Part shown: positions 34,791 through 47,479 of the stretch, in pieces | How positions within the stretch are numbered: position 1 is the stretch's first letter | Layout of the letters: every line of letters starts with the position of its first letter | NCBI GenBank assembly: GCA_021229015.1 | Contig: CM037791.1 | Coordinates: 53,542,798 to 53,606,797 of the forward strand | Source of the DNA: Solen grandis | Lineage: Eukaryota > Mollusca > Bivalvia > Adapedonta > Solenidae | Direction: 5' to 3' | DNA: 64,000 nt | Program-made: the position numbers and the translations under genes | The notes under the pieces: model-generated | What the model was told of the DNA's origin: nothing | Seen by the model: the letters and a program-made list of their open reading frames with translations, nothing else | Database searches by the model: none

Positions 34791-37582
34791 ATGAACATAT
34801 CGTTAAGTAATTATTATTTAAAATCGATTTTACCCCTCTCTCTCGCTTATGGAAGAAGGGGATACACACCAATGCACGTATTCTAAATACTTATTACTGT
34901 ATTTCTGTTTTCAAGTCCATTAATTTCTTATTTGAAATGTTGATTTGCAAATCGTAACACATCTTATGCCAAAACTCGCTCTAATTACATCCTAACTATC
35001 CTACGTACATCAAAATACACAATCAGCATTTCAATATCATAAATCTAAACTAATTCACATTTCAACTATCTAATTTGCAAGACGCAAAACTCTAATGTAA
35101 AATTAACAATTTATTAATGCCAGTTGTCAAGGCAAATGGCATTGTGGGTGGTGCTTCTCGGGTACTCGGGTAGTGTCGACGTCACCGAGGATGCTAGTCA
35201 TCAGAGAAGGGCGTGTGAACATTTCAAGTTTCGAGTATCTTAGACAGAATCACTGAGTGAGCGGAAGCGGAATCCATATGAACCTTTTTTTTTAAGAACG
35301 TTATTTCTACAATAAATCAAAAAAAAAAAAAAAAGAAAAAAAAAAGAGAAAAAAAGAAAACATAAAAGTGAAGTAGAAATTAGAAGTGTAGCCATGCGAC
35401 GTGGTATATAAGGTCATTATAACCTGTCACAAGTAGTTTATTTTGCCTCGATTCGGAGGAGAAAAAAGTATGTTTTCCTGCATGAATTTGTATGGGATAA
35501 AGCGCGAGCGAAGCGGAAAATGGTGCTCTAAACATAGGTGTTAATGATTCTTTTTGTCAGATGTACAGGTTTTCAAAACATTCAGAGTTTGCTGTCACGA
35601 AAAGCACAACACTGGTGATGTTTACCCAAATGCTTGAAACTAGTATGGTCACACTGAATTAGAGACCGTTTGAGATTATGGAAGAGAGTCTATCGGCGAC
35701 AAGTTTACTTGTGATAAGAAAATATTTTCCGCACTGTCATTCACATCCACGGTCAAACGCGAAACCTAAAAATATTAACAGATTATAATCACCATTTGAA
35801 GTCCTTCTCTATCTGTACGGAACGCATAGAGATGTGAAGGTTTCTTTCGAAAAAAGTATTTGATTGGTTAAGAGGAAATGTCTTTCACTGATTGGTCATT
35901 TTCTCTTTGATAACCAAAGCGCTCAACATCTTGGATCATCTGCATAAAATTGTCACAAGACCGTAGTACTGCCCCTTTTCTACATTTTGGGCATGTTACA
36001 AGTCATATATTGCAATGGCGTCACTTGTGATCTTGATTAATCGCCCACATTCATTCGTGCGCATGTGCGCACTCATGTATACTGTGCAGGTTAATCAAGC
36101 TCTTCTCGCGAAGCCATGCAATATATATTACTTAGACAAGAGTTACGTATGTATTTGGTTTTGTTTTTCCAATTCTAAGTATATCATCCTGTACACTACA
36201 TGTGATTATAAAAATATGTTATATGTGATGATGTGGGTGATAATATGGATCTATATCTACATTTATGTACCTATTTACAGCGAATTGTGTAAGTCTGTTC
36301 ACATGTTTGTCATATCCCGATCTCTTGGCTTTTCCCCAAGCTACGCAACCCATCTCTCTCTCTCTCTCTCTCTCTCCCAAATACTGCAGTCAAAACATTT
36401 CTGCCCAGGGACTTTCAGCGGCCTCGAATCTCCTACGCTTCAACTGAGTACCCGCTTCGTTCTCCGCGTCTCCTCCCCGCACCGACATACATCCGTAGAC
36501 CGCGCACATTTCCTTTTCAATTAGGTTATTAATTTGAAATGATTGGATATGTTTTACAGATAACAAGCATTATTTCTTGTTTAGCATTTGGCAGTTACCA
36601 TAGAAACAGCTCTGTAGCTCCTAAGTTAACTCGGTGACCTATACATTTGGTAATATTTATTAATATTTACATGAAAAATGAAAATAAAATCAAAGGATTT
36701 CATGAAATAAAATGTTTTAAAATGACGCTATTTCCTCCCCCCGTTTCCAAAATTTCTGTTTTTTTTCTTTATTTCTGTAAAAATGAAGTACCTGAGGATT
36801 TTCAAAACATTAATTCAGATAAATTGTATCATGCCATGCATTTAATATTAGTATGTGTAGGTGTTTTCTATTTTCTTTTCTTTTTCTTTTTAAGGACAAA
36901 TGTATAGATTAGCTATTTATAGAAACAGTTAAGCTTAGCATGAAAACGAGCACGGTGACCTTTCATTTATTTTTCATTTTCGTACTCAGTGCATAAATGA
37001 CAACTAATATACGCACTAAACACTGTGATTATGTATAAAGTTCAATGTTCCTGAATCGACAGTCTCCGAGAATCAATCCTAATGGTCAGGTATAACTTTA
37101 GAGAAATTCTCGAACATGATCTTCTTGTCAATAAATCATGATACGTACCATTAGGCTTACAATACACTCTCTAAACACCACATAAGTTCGAGACCCAGTT
37201 GCCGAAATGCATTCCTGAAGGGATATGCGGTGCGTCGGTGGCAATACGAATATAACGATATGTATATGACTCTTGGTCATTCCAAACAATTATTTGCTGG
37301 AAATCGTAATAATGACCAAAACTGTCCTGCTGCACACGTTGACCATATCCATAGCTGTACAGATGTTGTTGGCTTTGTGATGCAAATCTATATCAATCCT
37401 CAACTGTTATTTTTACCTTTGTTAGTATATACATATTGTCATATTGTTATTACAAATATGTATAACCAAACCCATTTTGACCTTATATATGGGTTTGACC
37501 TTATGGTTCAGTAATACTCTGATCTATCCAATGTATCAATATGTCTTCCCTTGTCGTTCAATATATTTACAGGGACAATATA

Positions 37583-37630
<48 letters not shown>

Positions 37631-39426
37631 TGAGATAAAGAATGTTTATAGTAAATCATAAGTATGTCCAATTAAAATGGGTTTTCACTTCCGCTGGCGC
37701 ATGTGCAAATTAATATTTCAGTCTAATGTAAAGCTGTGATTGTAATAACTTTCAGTGACCGATATTTTTCTATGTGATTGTTTGGGGGTATCAAATACGT
37801 GATTTATGTTTGTATTAAATATTTTCCAGTGTAATCATAGTTAATAAGATTTTACCATTAGGTACCTAGCAATGCAGCAAATAGTTCAATCAAGTATATA
37901 AGTCGCACTAGTCGAACATTCTATTTCTTATATATCACAATTTGAAGCATAAAAACTGATTAACAATTATTCAAAAAAAGGATCAAACTTTGGACTGCCG
38001 TAAAATGACCAAATCAAGTCCGATCTTCAAAAACTAAACATCACTGGAAAGAGCTATTTAAGAACTAAAACTTTTGTTCATATACTCTCAATGAAATATA
38101 TTTAGTTTTGGAGCTATTTGTGGCCGAATAAAAACAATAATCGTAATATGACCTTGACCTTTTCAATTTTTTTTATTGTGAGGCCCTTTCAAACAAAAAA
38201 TACATTACGTGTGAATATTTCATAAAAAATGAACAGAAAATAAAGTCAGGAGCGACAAAAACATGTTTTCTTAAATTTTCATTTTTCCTTAATTTTAGTG
38301 AAGTTTGACCGTTTCTAGAGGATAAACCATGCATTTCTTAAATTCGCCACCCCATATTTTTTTTGTACGTATATGTTTTGCAAATCGTATGCAGCAAACA
38401 GAATTCTTCTATCTGATCACTAACAAGAGTGGGTAGGTTTTTCGTAGACCTACCCTCATTTGTCCACTTTTTTACAAGGTTCGAACATTCAACCTCTCCT
38501 AGAACATTTTTTCCTAGTACTCGATGATGAGATATCAATCATACTTGATTAGGCTGTCAAAAAGGAACATTATGTAAAAAAAGTATTTGAGTTACTAGCA
38601 AAACAGTGATCATACGCATTGCGCCCCCTAGTGGCTGAATCAGAAAAAAAAAAGTGAAAAGTTTGACCATTTAGGCACAAGTTCAGATAAAGACGACTCC
38701 ATGCCCAAAATTTCATAGCTGTAGCTTTTCTCATATGGCCGCTTGGTCGACTACAAAAATGGGTGGAATTGGAACAAAAAATATCTTTAAAAAAGATATT
38801 CGGCGTAGGATGAAAGAAAAACGAGATTTTCATGAAAAGCGCGCGAAAGACCGACGCACAACAAATTTAGTACGCTCTAGAAATAGTTCAGTATTTTTTC
38901 TATGAAATATACTTATTTATAGACGGTTATACAAAAAAATATATCTGTAAATAGGCTTGTTTGATATTTGTTCATATCATTATTGCATATGACAATTATG
39001 ATATAAAAGCGTTATTAGTTGTTTTGGTTTTGGCGAATTAATTTTCAATGAGAGCATCTCGGCAGGCTGGAAGAATTCAATATACATAGTAATTAAGGGG
39101 TTTCATGTCATAACACGGTGGATTCTTTTTTTTTTTTTAAATCATTTTCACAAAGTAGCATTCCTCAATTGATGGAAAAGGATTGTATTTAACTTACTGA
39201 AATCACTTTCATGTTTACATCAAAAAGAAAAGTAATAACACCAAGTTGAATGATATATACAAGCTGCACCCCTTATTTACAGTAATTTTATAGTCCATAA
39301 CGATGCGTTAACCAATAACAGTGGTCCTTTTATTCAGCTTAGAATTATTTACCGCTGTTAGCGTACATTTGATTGGTTTAAGATGCGAGTTGAAATCGAA
39401 ATTATACAGCTACGCCGAAATAAAAA
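34791..39426. other. No gene recognised; simple repeats
   Basis: Non-coding sequence with a poly-A tract (35320-35365), (TC)n at 36353-36377 and (GA)n at 37587-37626. A 'tgaccttgacctttt' phrase near 38150 resembles the repeat class at 33 kb. No exon with a recognisable product was seen. Confidence 0.6.
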
Positions 39427-39589
39427 TCAACAGGAGAAGAACAATAGGTTTTCGCCCTGCAGAGGCGAAAACCTTACAAATCAACAGAAGAACAATAGGT
39501 TTTCGCCCTGCAGAGGCGAAAACCTAAAAAAAAACAACAAATCAACAGAAGAATAACAATAGGTTTTCGCCCTGCGGAGACGAAAACCT
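39427..39589. repeat. Triplicated hairpin unit
   Basis: Three copies of 'aaatcaacagaagaacaat' each carry the hairpin AGGTTTTCGCC / loop CTGCAGA / GGCGAAAACCT, at 39446-39474, 39497-39525 and 39561-39589. The first two are perfect 11-bp stems with identical loops. The third has a changed loop and one mismatch in the stem. Spacing is 51 and 64 bp. Confidence 0.9.
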
Positions 39590-40615
39590 AGTAATATATG
39601 TTATTTCATGTATTGTTAATAGTATGTTTTACAATATGTATGTACATGTTAATGAATAACTTAAGCGCGTTTGTGCGTGTATTTTTTTTAGCGTACAGAT
39701 AATAAAACTACTTTATAAAAAAGGAAGCTTATAAATATTTTTCTGAATTAAAATAATCAGCAGACTAAATTCCTTTTTTTTTTCAGAGTCAATCCACTGA
39801 TGTAAAGGGTTTCTGAAAATGTTAAAAAATACATACGCAACCATGTTTGAATTTTTAAACTTAAAGTGATTTTTATTGAAATTCTAGCCAACTTTGCATA
39901 AAAACACTTCAGTGTGACATTTCTTTTAAGACCTTTAAAATTTGTCAAATGTACTTTCAATGATAGCCTTACCACCTAAATCTCAAATAAGGGCTTTCCT
40001 CTACAACTGTACTTGAAATAATTGAGAATTTCAAATAAATAAATAAATAGATAAAAATAAATAGATAAAAACAGTGGTAACCCGTTGAAACATCCTAAAA
40101 TAAATTGAAATTAAAAAATACTTACGTTTTCTTCACTCTCTTAAAATGAAATCCGTTATAGTTTCAAGCAATTTTGTCATCACCTAGCACACACACGTAT
40201 ATATATATATATACGGGTTTGATTCAAGTATTTTGTACCTAAAGGCGCTATATCACGAAGTTCAGACATTTATGCTATACGTTTATCATTCTCGTCATCT
40301 AAGATTTCAAGAGGTCTATAAAATAATTCAAAGAAAATGGCATCAGATTGCGTTTCACTTAGCACTTTTTTGTCTGTTTGTGTTTAGGCTCCAGTGGCAT
40401 CTATGTAACGATCCTATTCTAAGAAAACAGGTTTCCGATTTTGAGAAGGAATTAAACAAAGCAGAAGCCAACGCTAATGAATTATGGGTTGCTTCAGACT
40501 TTATTAAACCTAACACTATCCAAAAGCCACATAAAACAAACATTGGACAACGCGTCACCTTTTTCTGTATCAGGCCCAGTGTCACGATAATGTGATTAGG
40601 TGTGGTATCATGCCA

Positions 40616-40732
40616 CATGTCTACGTCGTGATACTGCAGTGTGGCAGCACTATATCTGTCTCAAGTAAACATCGTCACCAAATGACTGAAATACCGTCGG
40701 TGGGACGTTAAACCCAACGAACAAACATTTTT
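40616..40732 (+). mobile_element. SINE-like 3' part sharing its end domain with the tRNA-headed SINEs
   Basis: The segment ends 'aatgactgaaataccgtcgg' then 'gggacgttaaacccaacgaacaaac'. This parallels the end of SINE copies B and D ('atatgactgaaatactgtcgcagggacggtaaac'), but its upstream body ('gtgatactgcagtgtggcagc') is different. This suggests a second SINE family using a related 3' end. No tRNA head was found. Confidence 0.55.
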
Positions 40733-41710
40733 TTTTCTGTATAATGCCAAACAAACAAGTGGTATAAAAGGATATTAGGAAATACAATTAAAGCTTCAGA
40801 ACATCTGTTTTTGAATTGGTAATTATAATACAGGGCGGATGCCTTTAAATTACATGTACATGAAACTAACTTTTTACCAAGATACCTTCTTTTGAAATAG
40901 AAGAGCACATCATTGTTACATGAGATTTTTTTTTCCAAAAGTGAATGTAAGATCAAGTATCCAATTGCCCTGTGGTATATAAAATGTTTCAGAACTGTGT
41001 TTCTGTTGAAATTTAGGTTTACTTTCCTGAATTCTAGTTAAACCTCTAATCTCTTAATTAAATTGTACCCATAAAAGATACCATCCGCGCATTAAGTAAG
41101 TATTTTAGCACTTATTCTAATTTAAAACATACAATGCTTGTAATAATCGTTTCACGTGTTATTTAATTGATATACCTGGGGCACGAAAAACGTTTTAGAA
41201 TAAATACCTAAATTGATTAATTAAAAATGATAATATGCTCAATCATATTAAGTATTTTTTCTTCATTATATGAGATGCAAATAAACAATTTTAAAGTTCT
41301 GTAACTCAAATGCATTATCCTTTCCAAAGCATAAAACCGTTAGATACTCGCAGGCTGATCAGGTTTTATGCTGTTCGCTGCTCCTCAGTGGTCTGGAAAT
41401 GAGGATTTTGTAATTAAATTTGGTAAGGTTTAACTGTGGTTTTCTGCAGATCAGGCTTTATGTGATACCTATTGAGTGCGTCAAAATGAGTCTATATGAG
41501 GGAAAGGGTTAATGAAGGGCATCCATAAATATGATAAAAATACTGTCAACTGCTGAGAGGGTTGTTGGTAGGTTCCGGACTTATCTAAAATATGAAATTA
41601 AATGTTATAACACAAATTAATCGGAACTGAGAAATTAAGTGTTTATGCGTGTTAAAGATAAGAGAGCCGCTCGCCTACTTGACCTTGCATGTTTGCCAGC
41701 GGCCGTAATG

Positions 41711-42866
41711 TACGAGGCTTGTTCGGAAATTATTTAGATATGATTGATTATTCAAAAGATAAGTCACGTTCTGAGTTCAAACTTTCAATAAACATTAATT
41801 AATCTCTGACGGGTCATGCAAATAGAACAAATATAACAAAATACAGAGAGTTAAACTAGCATTATCATAAATGTTTAGGCACTGTTAGGTTGGCGTCGTA
41901 CAGATGTAACTCTGGTGCATATATCGAGGACTCAGCGCAAAACGGTCGTAACTTCTGCTTTAATACATATAAGTTACGACTGTTTTGCGCTGAACCCTCG
42001 ATATGTTACAAAATTGTAGAGATAGCAGAACCCCTCCCCCCCAAAAGAAAACAACAACAACAACAACAAAAAAACAAAAACAAAAACAACGTTAATTAAA
42101 CTGACGTTATGGTAACGATACGATGCTGACATCACCCTCGTCAAGCTTGAAATCATTCGCTTAACAGATATGCAAACTATTGGCCTTAAACAGGATTTGA
42201 TGTAAACGAAATCGCAGCGTCAATTTGGATTTTGACGTCAAAGCGGAGCAAAAGCTGTCATAAAAGCTATTGTTGAATGGGGAAAGTCATAGGTTGGCAG
42301 AAAGATACAGTTGGAAATGGCACAGGGTTGAAATGGTGATTCTCAGTCTCTAGCATATTTATTGCAGAGGCGGTTTTCGAAGATCCGATTCTTATATAAA
42401 GCTTTAAAGGAGACAGAAGATGAACAATTATTACAAATAAAATTCCAACGGGCTATGCTATATTCCTCATTTCTTATTCAACATTAGTGGCTGAAGATTT
42501 AACATCTTCAGCAAGCTTACATGCAACATTTATTGCAGTGAGTTTTATGTATTAATGTACAGTAATTGGGTGCAGAAGTAAATGAAATAGTATTGGTATG
42601 ACGATGTTCGAAATAAGAATGACCTCCAACCAAGCTTAAAGCGTGCAGAGATGACGTCATGGCTATAAGGTCACCATGCTCCGGATAAAGCCAGGTCATG
42701 TAATTCAAACGGGTGCTGAAACTATATGGGTGTCATTAAGAATTAGACATTTTACATACAGATAGTAATTATGTTGGACTGTTTTGTGATGTAAAACTTA
42801 AATTTGTATTCCTTTTAGTTCCTTAACTATTCATGTTGTCTCAATAATTTCGGAACAGGCCTCGTA
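41711..42866. mobile_element. Mariner-like non-autonomous element with 25-bp TIRs
   Basis: The left end GTACGAGGCTTGTTC-GGAAATTATT (from 41710) and the right end (42843-42867) are inverted copies with two mismatches in 25. If TA is the duplicated target, the TIR proper begins CGAGGC-TGTTC, as in several mariner/IS630 families. The 1.15-kb interior has no open transposase frame, so it looks like a non-autonomous or decayed element. It contains the long hairpin at 41921-42004. Confidence 0.55.
41921..42004. repeat. Long hairpin, 34-bp arms
   Basis: Arms at 41921-41954 and 41971-42004 are inverted copies with three mismatches in 34, separated by a 16-nt loop. The arms include CAGCGCAAAA and GTCGTAACTT. 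A transcript would fold into a pre-miRNA-sized stem-loop, but mature products cannot be judged from sequence. Confidence 0.85.
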
Positions 42867-42959
42867 CTTCATGTATCGCAGTATGCGGATGTAGTTACAC
42901 ATGCTATTATCTTATCATTTAAAATCAAATTATAACTTTACGTCATTACTTTCCGTTTG

Positions 42960-43580
42960 TTGCTAATCAGAAGGAGTTCCAGGGAACCATTTTACGAGAA
43001 TACACCTCATCATTTTTGCACAAAAATGCTTCCGATTTGCTGAAAGTAGGACTAACTAATTATATCCGATTAATTGCGGATTTCAAACGGAGATTTGATT
43101 TCCTTTTTATAATGTCTTTGAACTGGTTATGATGGAAAATATTTTGAATATATTTTTGTTTTCAATTTCAGCAGTCATATATTGTTAATTGACATCAAAA
43201 TATTTCAGAGTACTTTCATTTCATGAAATTCGTTTTTAAACTATGTTTTCTTTAGTGAAATAAGTATTTTTTTTAAATTTAATTCCAATAGCTTAAGATC
43301 TGTAATACAACTTTTCTTTTTATTTTCTGTATCTATATGATATTAGATTTTCTACAAAATGCAAGTTAGAAAGAAAATAAATGTATTACAGATTATAAGA
43401 ATACTGTTTTCAGTTAAACTCACAAAAAAAGGAAAAAAAAACTTTCACTTGTTCATTGCGAAAAGTGTAAAAGAAATATAAAGAAAACAAAACTGAATGT
43501 GTTTTGGCTTGTTTTTGATGAAGTTTCCGAACATTTGCCCTTTCCGGTACTTTTCACTCTTGAATAGAACAAATCAACAT
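42960..43580 (+). repeat. Diverged direct duplication, left copy
   Basis: It shares collinear blocks with 44325-44940: 'aggagttcca', 'tacacctcatca', 'tttttagtgaaata', 'atctgtaataca', 'gttcattgc' and 'tgtgttttggcttgttt'. The copies are old and have gained indels. No coding signal was seen. Confidence 0.65.
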
Positions 43581-44324
43581 ACATGTATTTATTTATTACA
43601 TACATGAATTTTGTTATTTGCGAGTTCATTTTCTTACCAAAAACTACACATGGAGAAATAAATCCGAATAAGATATTATAAAGATGTCAGGGTGTAAAAA
43701 GATGAAACATAACATATTCTAACGGATTATAGTTTAACAAGTGGATTAAATTTAAGAATGTGTTAGGCTGTTAAGCTGCCGCAAAGCGTAGTTCAGTCAT
43801 ATGGGATGTTGGTTTTGCCGAATATGTTATCCACCACAAATAAAGTCGTAACTTACGTACTTACTAATCACTGAATAATTACACAGAATTTGAATAGCCG
43901 GGACGTAGCTCGATTATTAAGCGTAGGAGATGTTAAGACCGTAGCTTTACCTCTGAATGAATATAGTCTTGCTTCAGGACGATGCATCTGACTACACCTC
44001 ACAGGTTGCAACAACTGAGTGTAGTTTCGATATCCGGCCTCATCCCACGCTTGCCACTGGGCTTTACCCTTTATCAAAACTCAAATCAGAACTGCGGGGG
44101 AGGCATTTCGACGGTGTCGATGACGGCATTGGAGCTGTTGGGGTATTTTGAACCGTCAAAATGAACACTTCTCTTTAATTGGAGCATCGTTTAAAATGCA
44201 TTGAATGGAAGGGTAATTACGTTGAAAAATAAGGCATTTAAATTTCACATCCTGTTAGGTTAATATTTTTTTATTTGCTCAAGTACTAATGAAACGGTTC
44301 TGAGTGACTACGATGGTGAATGGA
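43581..44324. other. Spacer between the duplicated segments
   Basis: A segment at 43900-43950 (GACGTAGCTCGATTATTAAG) loosely resembles a tRNA A box but lacks a convincing B box. Otherwise nothing was recognised. Confidence 0.4.
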
Positions 44325-44940
44325 GGCCATATTACAAGTAATAACAGTAGGAGTTCCACGGAATCCTTGAACGTGCATACACCTCATCACCTTTGCACGA
44401 TTCTACCTCCGATTTTCAGGAAATAGGCCGCGACTAATTCTACATCCGGTTTAGTGCCTATTTTTAATAACCTAAATTAAATAGATACTTCAACCCCTTT
44501 TCGTTATGTTTTTTTTTGTACTGAATTATATTGAAATTTATGACGAATAGATTGTTTTTCAGCAAACATTTATTTTGGCTGAAATCCAATCAGTTCGAAG
44601 AAATTGTACTTTTACTGCAGAAAATCTGTTTTATTTTCTTGTGTTTTTTTTAGTGAAATACGCACTTTTCTCTTCCAAAAAGTGAAAAATCTGTAATACA
44701 AATTTCCTTCATATTTTGTTTATTAGTACGATATTTCCTTAATTTATATTTCTTATATTTTTTTTCATTTGATAACCCAAAATAAAATACCTGTCATTTG
44801 TTGTTCATTGCACAAAATAAAGACAATATGCGAAGAAATCAAACTAGTATGTGTTTTGGCTTGTTTCTAAATGAATTTCCCGAAATCCAGCCCATTTTCG
44901 GTAATTTCGGTACATTTTACTCTTACGTGTAACAACTCGG
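44325..44940 (+). repeat. Diverged direct duplication, right copy
   Basis: Right-hand partner of 42960-43580, offset by about 1.36 kb, with the same blocks in the same order. Confidence 0.65.
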
Positions 44941-45056
44941 ATGCGGTGCTACAGTAAAGGTTTTTCAGGCTGTGATGAAAGCCAGCGTTCATTTTTGGCT
45001 GAAGAATTCTGCTACATTATCAACGAAATCATCAAAGGATTTAAAAATAAAGGTAA
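44941..45056 (+). CDS. Candidate exon or small ORF, unknown product
   Basis: A short open frame from ATG 44941 reads MRCYSKGFSGCDESQRSF then LAEEFCYIINEIIKGFKNK, and reaches a good donor AAAG/gtaaag at 45057. A TTTTTCAG acceptor sits inside, at about 44970, so the exon may begin there. The peptide is balanced and amphipathic, unlike random AT-rich translation, but matches no family I know. Without flanking exons it is only a candidate. Confidence 0.25.
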
Positions 45057-45169
45057 AGTACGTTCGTTACAATAAAATGTATTTATTGTGGGTTTTATGT
45101 CTATCAACTGTCATGGCTCTGCGCGCGCCATTTTTTTTTAATTTGCACATGATATTCTTGTGAAATGTA

Positions 45170-46522
45170 AAAATTAGGAGGTTGTAATGGTTTACTTGAT
45201 AGAACCCCGTTTTTAAAATATACTTTTTCATCTAAGGAAGAAATGAACTTTTTATTGAGACGCCTTCCAAAGGATTAAATCGCTATCATTATCACACGCA
45301 TGCAGACGACTGTGTAAAGATTTGCAAGTTGGAGGATTATGAGATATTTTAAACTCTGTTTTTAGGTATAATAACTGGAATAATTTTGATTTTTTACTAG
45401 CTTAATCAATACACAATCAAGTCCGTAAATCTGCTTCTTGTTTCAAATTCGTTTTCAACATGAATTTCTAACTTTTACTCAGTGACCCCGTGTATTGAAA
45501 GAGGGTTGTTTCAAAAGCGTTTTTAACAGATTATATGAACAAACTCCAGAGAACAGTACTGTAGTCAATATCTTACATGACATCCTTACATGTTTTCAGT
45601 CTCATTTCATGATTACAGTAATGATCTTATTTACATCCACAGTAAATTAATTTTTAATAAAATTGTTTTTTATGATAAAATCAATTTTAAAATAAAATAT
45701 TTAGCTCTACTCCTAAACTATATGCATTAAAACAAGTTCTAGAAAATGTATTGACATATTTTTTATATACCCAAGAAAATTACCTTATGAAAATACTATG
45801 TGAATCATGTTTTCTTTTTTAGAAATATATATACAAAAATATATTGCAAAATCCTTATTTAAAATTCTGAGTTCCAAATTAAGTCAAATTGTTGAATTTT
45901 CCTGATAAGAAAGGCCCTGTTCCCCTCCCTATTTTGTTTTATTTTTGTTTTGTTTTTTTCTTCTTTTTTTCAGGTGCCTTTTTGTGACATAATCTTAACC
46001 ATGACTTTTCATCATGAAGAATAACCAAATTTGACAATTCATACTATGCATGCATGGTTTCTTGTTCCTAAACTAAAAAATAAACAAATAACAAAGTTCT
46101 TTATATAAGGTATGCATATGTATATTATTTACTAAATTAAGGAGAGAAATAAACCAAAACCTAAAAAAATGTTTAAGACAAGAATGCTTATGCAAAGTAG
46201 GAAAAAAAACAACAACAATGATTTTATGTAAACTGCAAACATCTGCAAAGCACAAGGGACTTTTGATATCCATTGTTTAGAACCTGTTTAAGGCACCATT
46301 CCCCTAGCCAAAACGTAAGCCCCACCCCCTCCATTTTCAAGCAAAATTCCCCCTACAAACAAAAATGTAAGAGCTCACATAAATAACAAATATGGTCAAG
46401 TGGTATATTGTATATTAGCATTTGATTTTCATTTCAGTTTTAACCAAACTAAGATACTAGACAGGACCTATTTTGTACAGTTTTACTTATAAAATTATTG
46501 CAGTATGTGAAGCCAAAATTGC
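45170..46522. other. No gene recognised
   Basis: AT-rich sequence. A TTCTTTTTTTCAG acceptor-like tract at about 45960-45972 is not followed by a recognisable exon. Confidence 0.6.
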
Positions 46523-46683
46523 TCTGCTTTCATTGACCCCTTTTAATAATAGAGAACACTATCTGGCTGTCTGAAAACCATATAAATGAAAGCAGATTTG
46601 CAAGAAATATTTAAAATCAGCATGCAAAATACAATAAAGATGGAATTTAAGTGGTTACCTAGGTCTAAAAATGAAAAGACTGA
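46523..46683. repeat. Left bracket: 61-bp direct repeat followed by 99-bp inverted repeat
   Basis: 46523-46583 recurs identically at 52229-52289 (direct repeat, including 'gaccccttttaataatagag'). Next to it, 46585-46683 is the reverse complement of 52142-52240 with one mismatch in 99. The first 12 bases of the direct repeat (TCTGCTTTCATT) are themselves the inverted complement of the start of the 99-bp arm. The left side can therefore fold as a short stem with a loop of about 50 nt. Confidence 0.9.
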
Positions 46684-46740
46684 CTAAAGACCAATTTCAT
46701 TGGGGAATATGAATAGAAGATAAATAGCAAGCTCAATGAT

Positions 46741-47094
46741 ATGATATCGAGTATTGTCCAAGGGGTTGTAGCAGGCTTGTCAATGAAAATTTCCGATCTA
46801 GAAAATGAAAACAAAGCCTTAAGAACGAGGTTGTACTCATTAGAAACAAAGGCCGAAAATGCTGAACAATACAGTCGAAGAAACTGCCTACGTATCACAG
46901 GCGTTCCTGAGAAACCCTCCGAAAACACGGATGACATGGTGATGGCTATAACTCAGGATCTTGGGGCCAACCTGTCACTTGACGAAATTGACCGTAGCCA
47001 TCGTACATGTAAACACACTAATACCATTCGTTACATATGTGAAATATTGACGCCACCGACTATCAATAGTCAACACAGCACTGATATTTTATAA
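46741..47094 (+). pseudogene. LINE ORF1-like fragment (coiled coil plus RNA-binding start)
   Basis: The 117-codon frame begins with a coiled coil (ISDLENENKALRTRLYSLE). It then carries EQYSRRNCLRITGVPE and DEIDRSHR, the signature of ORF1/gag-like proteins of non-LTR retrotransposons, in which a coiled coil precedes an RRM-type RNA-binding domain. The resemblance stops at SHRTCK, and the rest of the protein is missing. It lies inside the inverted-repeat bracket and points the same way as ORF2, but 1.3 kb of other sequence separates them, so it may belong to a different insertion. Confidence 0.65.
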
Positions 47095-47479
47095 AAGCAT
47101 TTGGTACAGGCTGCTTCTTGGTCATTTTATGTTCTTAAATTATGGCATATGTTGCAACCTTAAACGGTTTCATAGAGTGAATGTTACTTTGGTCACTTAA
47201 TCCTAAGTCATAAACGCATAATCGCATTCAAAACACCCAGTCAAATACTCAGCAGGTATTTGCCTAATTTAGATATTTGTCACCCATCTATTTTGTATCA
47301 GGTCATAATGTGATTTACTGACATAAAACGACTGAATATTAATAACCATTATGCTCAAAAGCCAAGCAATAGACAATCAGTTATCGATTTCCTTCAAATG
47401 TGCCGCATCAGGAATGGCGGGTATTTTTATTCATTACTTGTAAATGCACATGCATGGGCATATCACCGACTATTAAAGG
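47095..47479. other. Non-coding spacer after the ORF1 fragment
   Basis: No open frame or repeat of note was seen. Confidence 0.5.

Noticed and set aside
36015..36524. 169-codon plus-strand frame
   Set aside because: It spans a (TC)n microsatellite and has no family resemblance or splice logic.
39427..39589. CRISPR-like array
   Set aside because: Only three copies with spacers of unequal length and partly shared sequence in a eukaryotic genome; better described as a triplicated hairpin.
40396..40595. Exon with frame LQWHLCNDPILRKQVSDFEKEL
   Set aside because: A GTGTTTAG acceptor precedes it and the peptide looks partly coiled-coil, but there is no donor, no partner exon and no known family.
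43890..43960. tRNA-like A box (GACGTAGCTCGATTATTAAG)
   Set aside because: No matching B box at the expected distance; probably coincidence or a very old SINE head.
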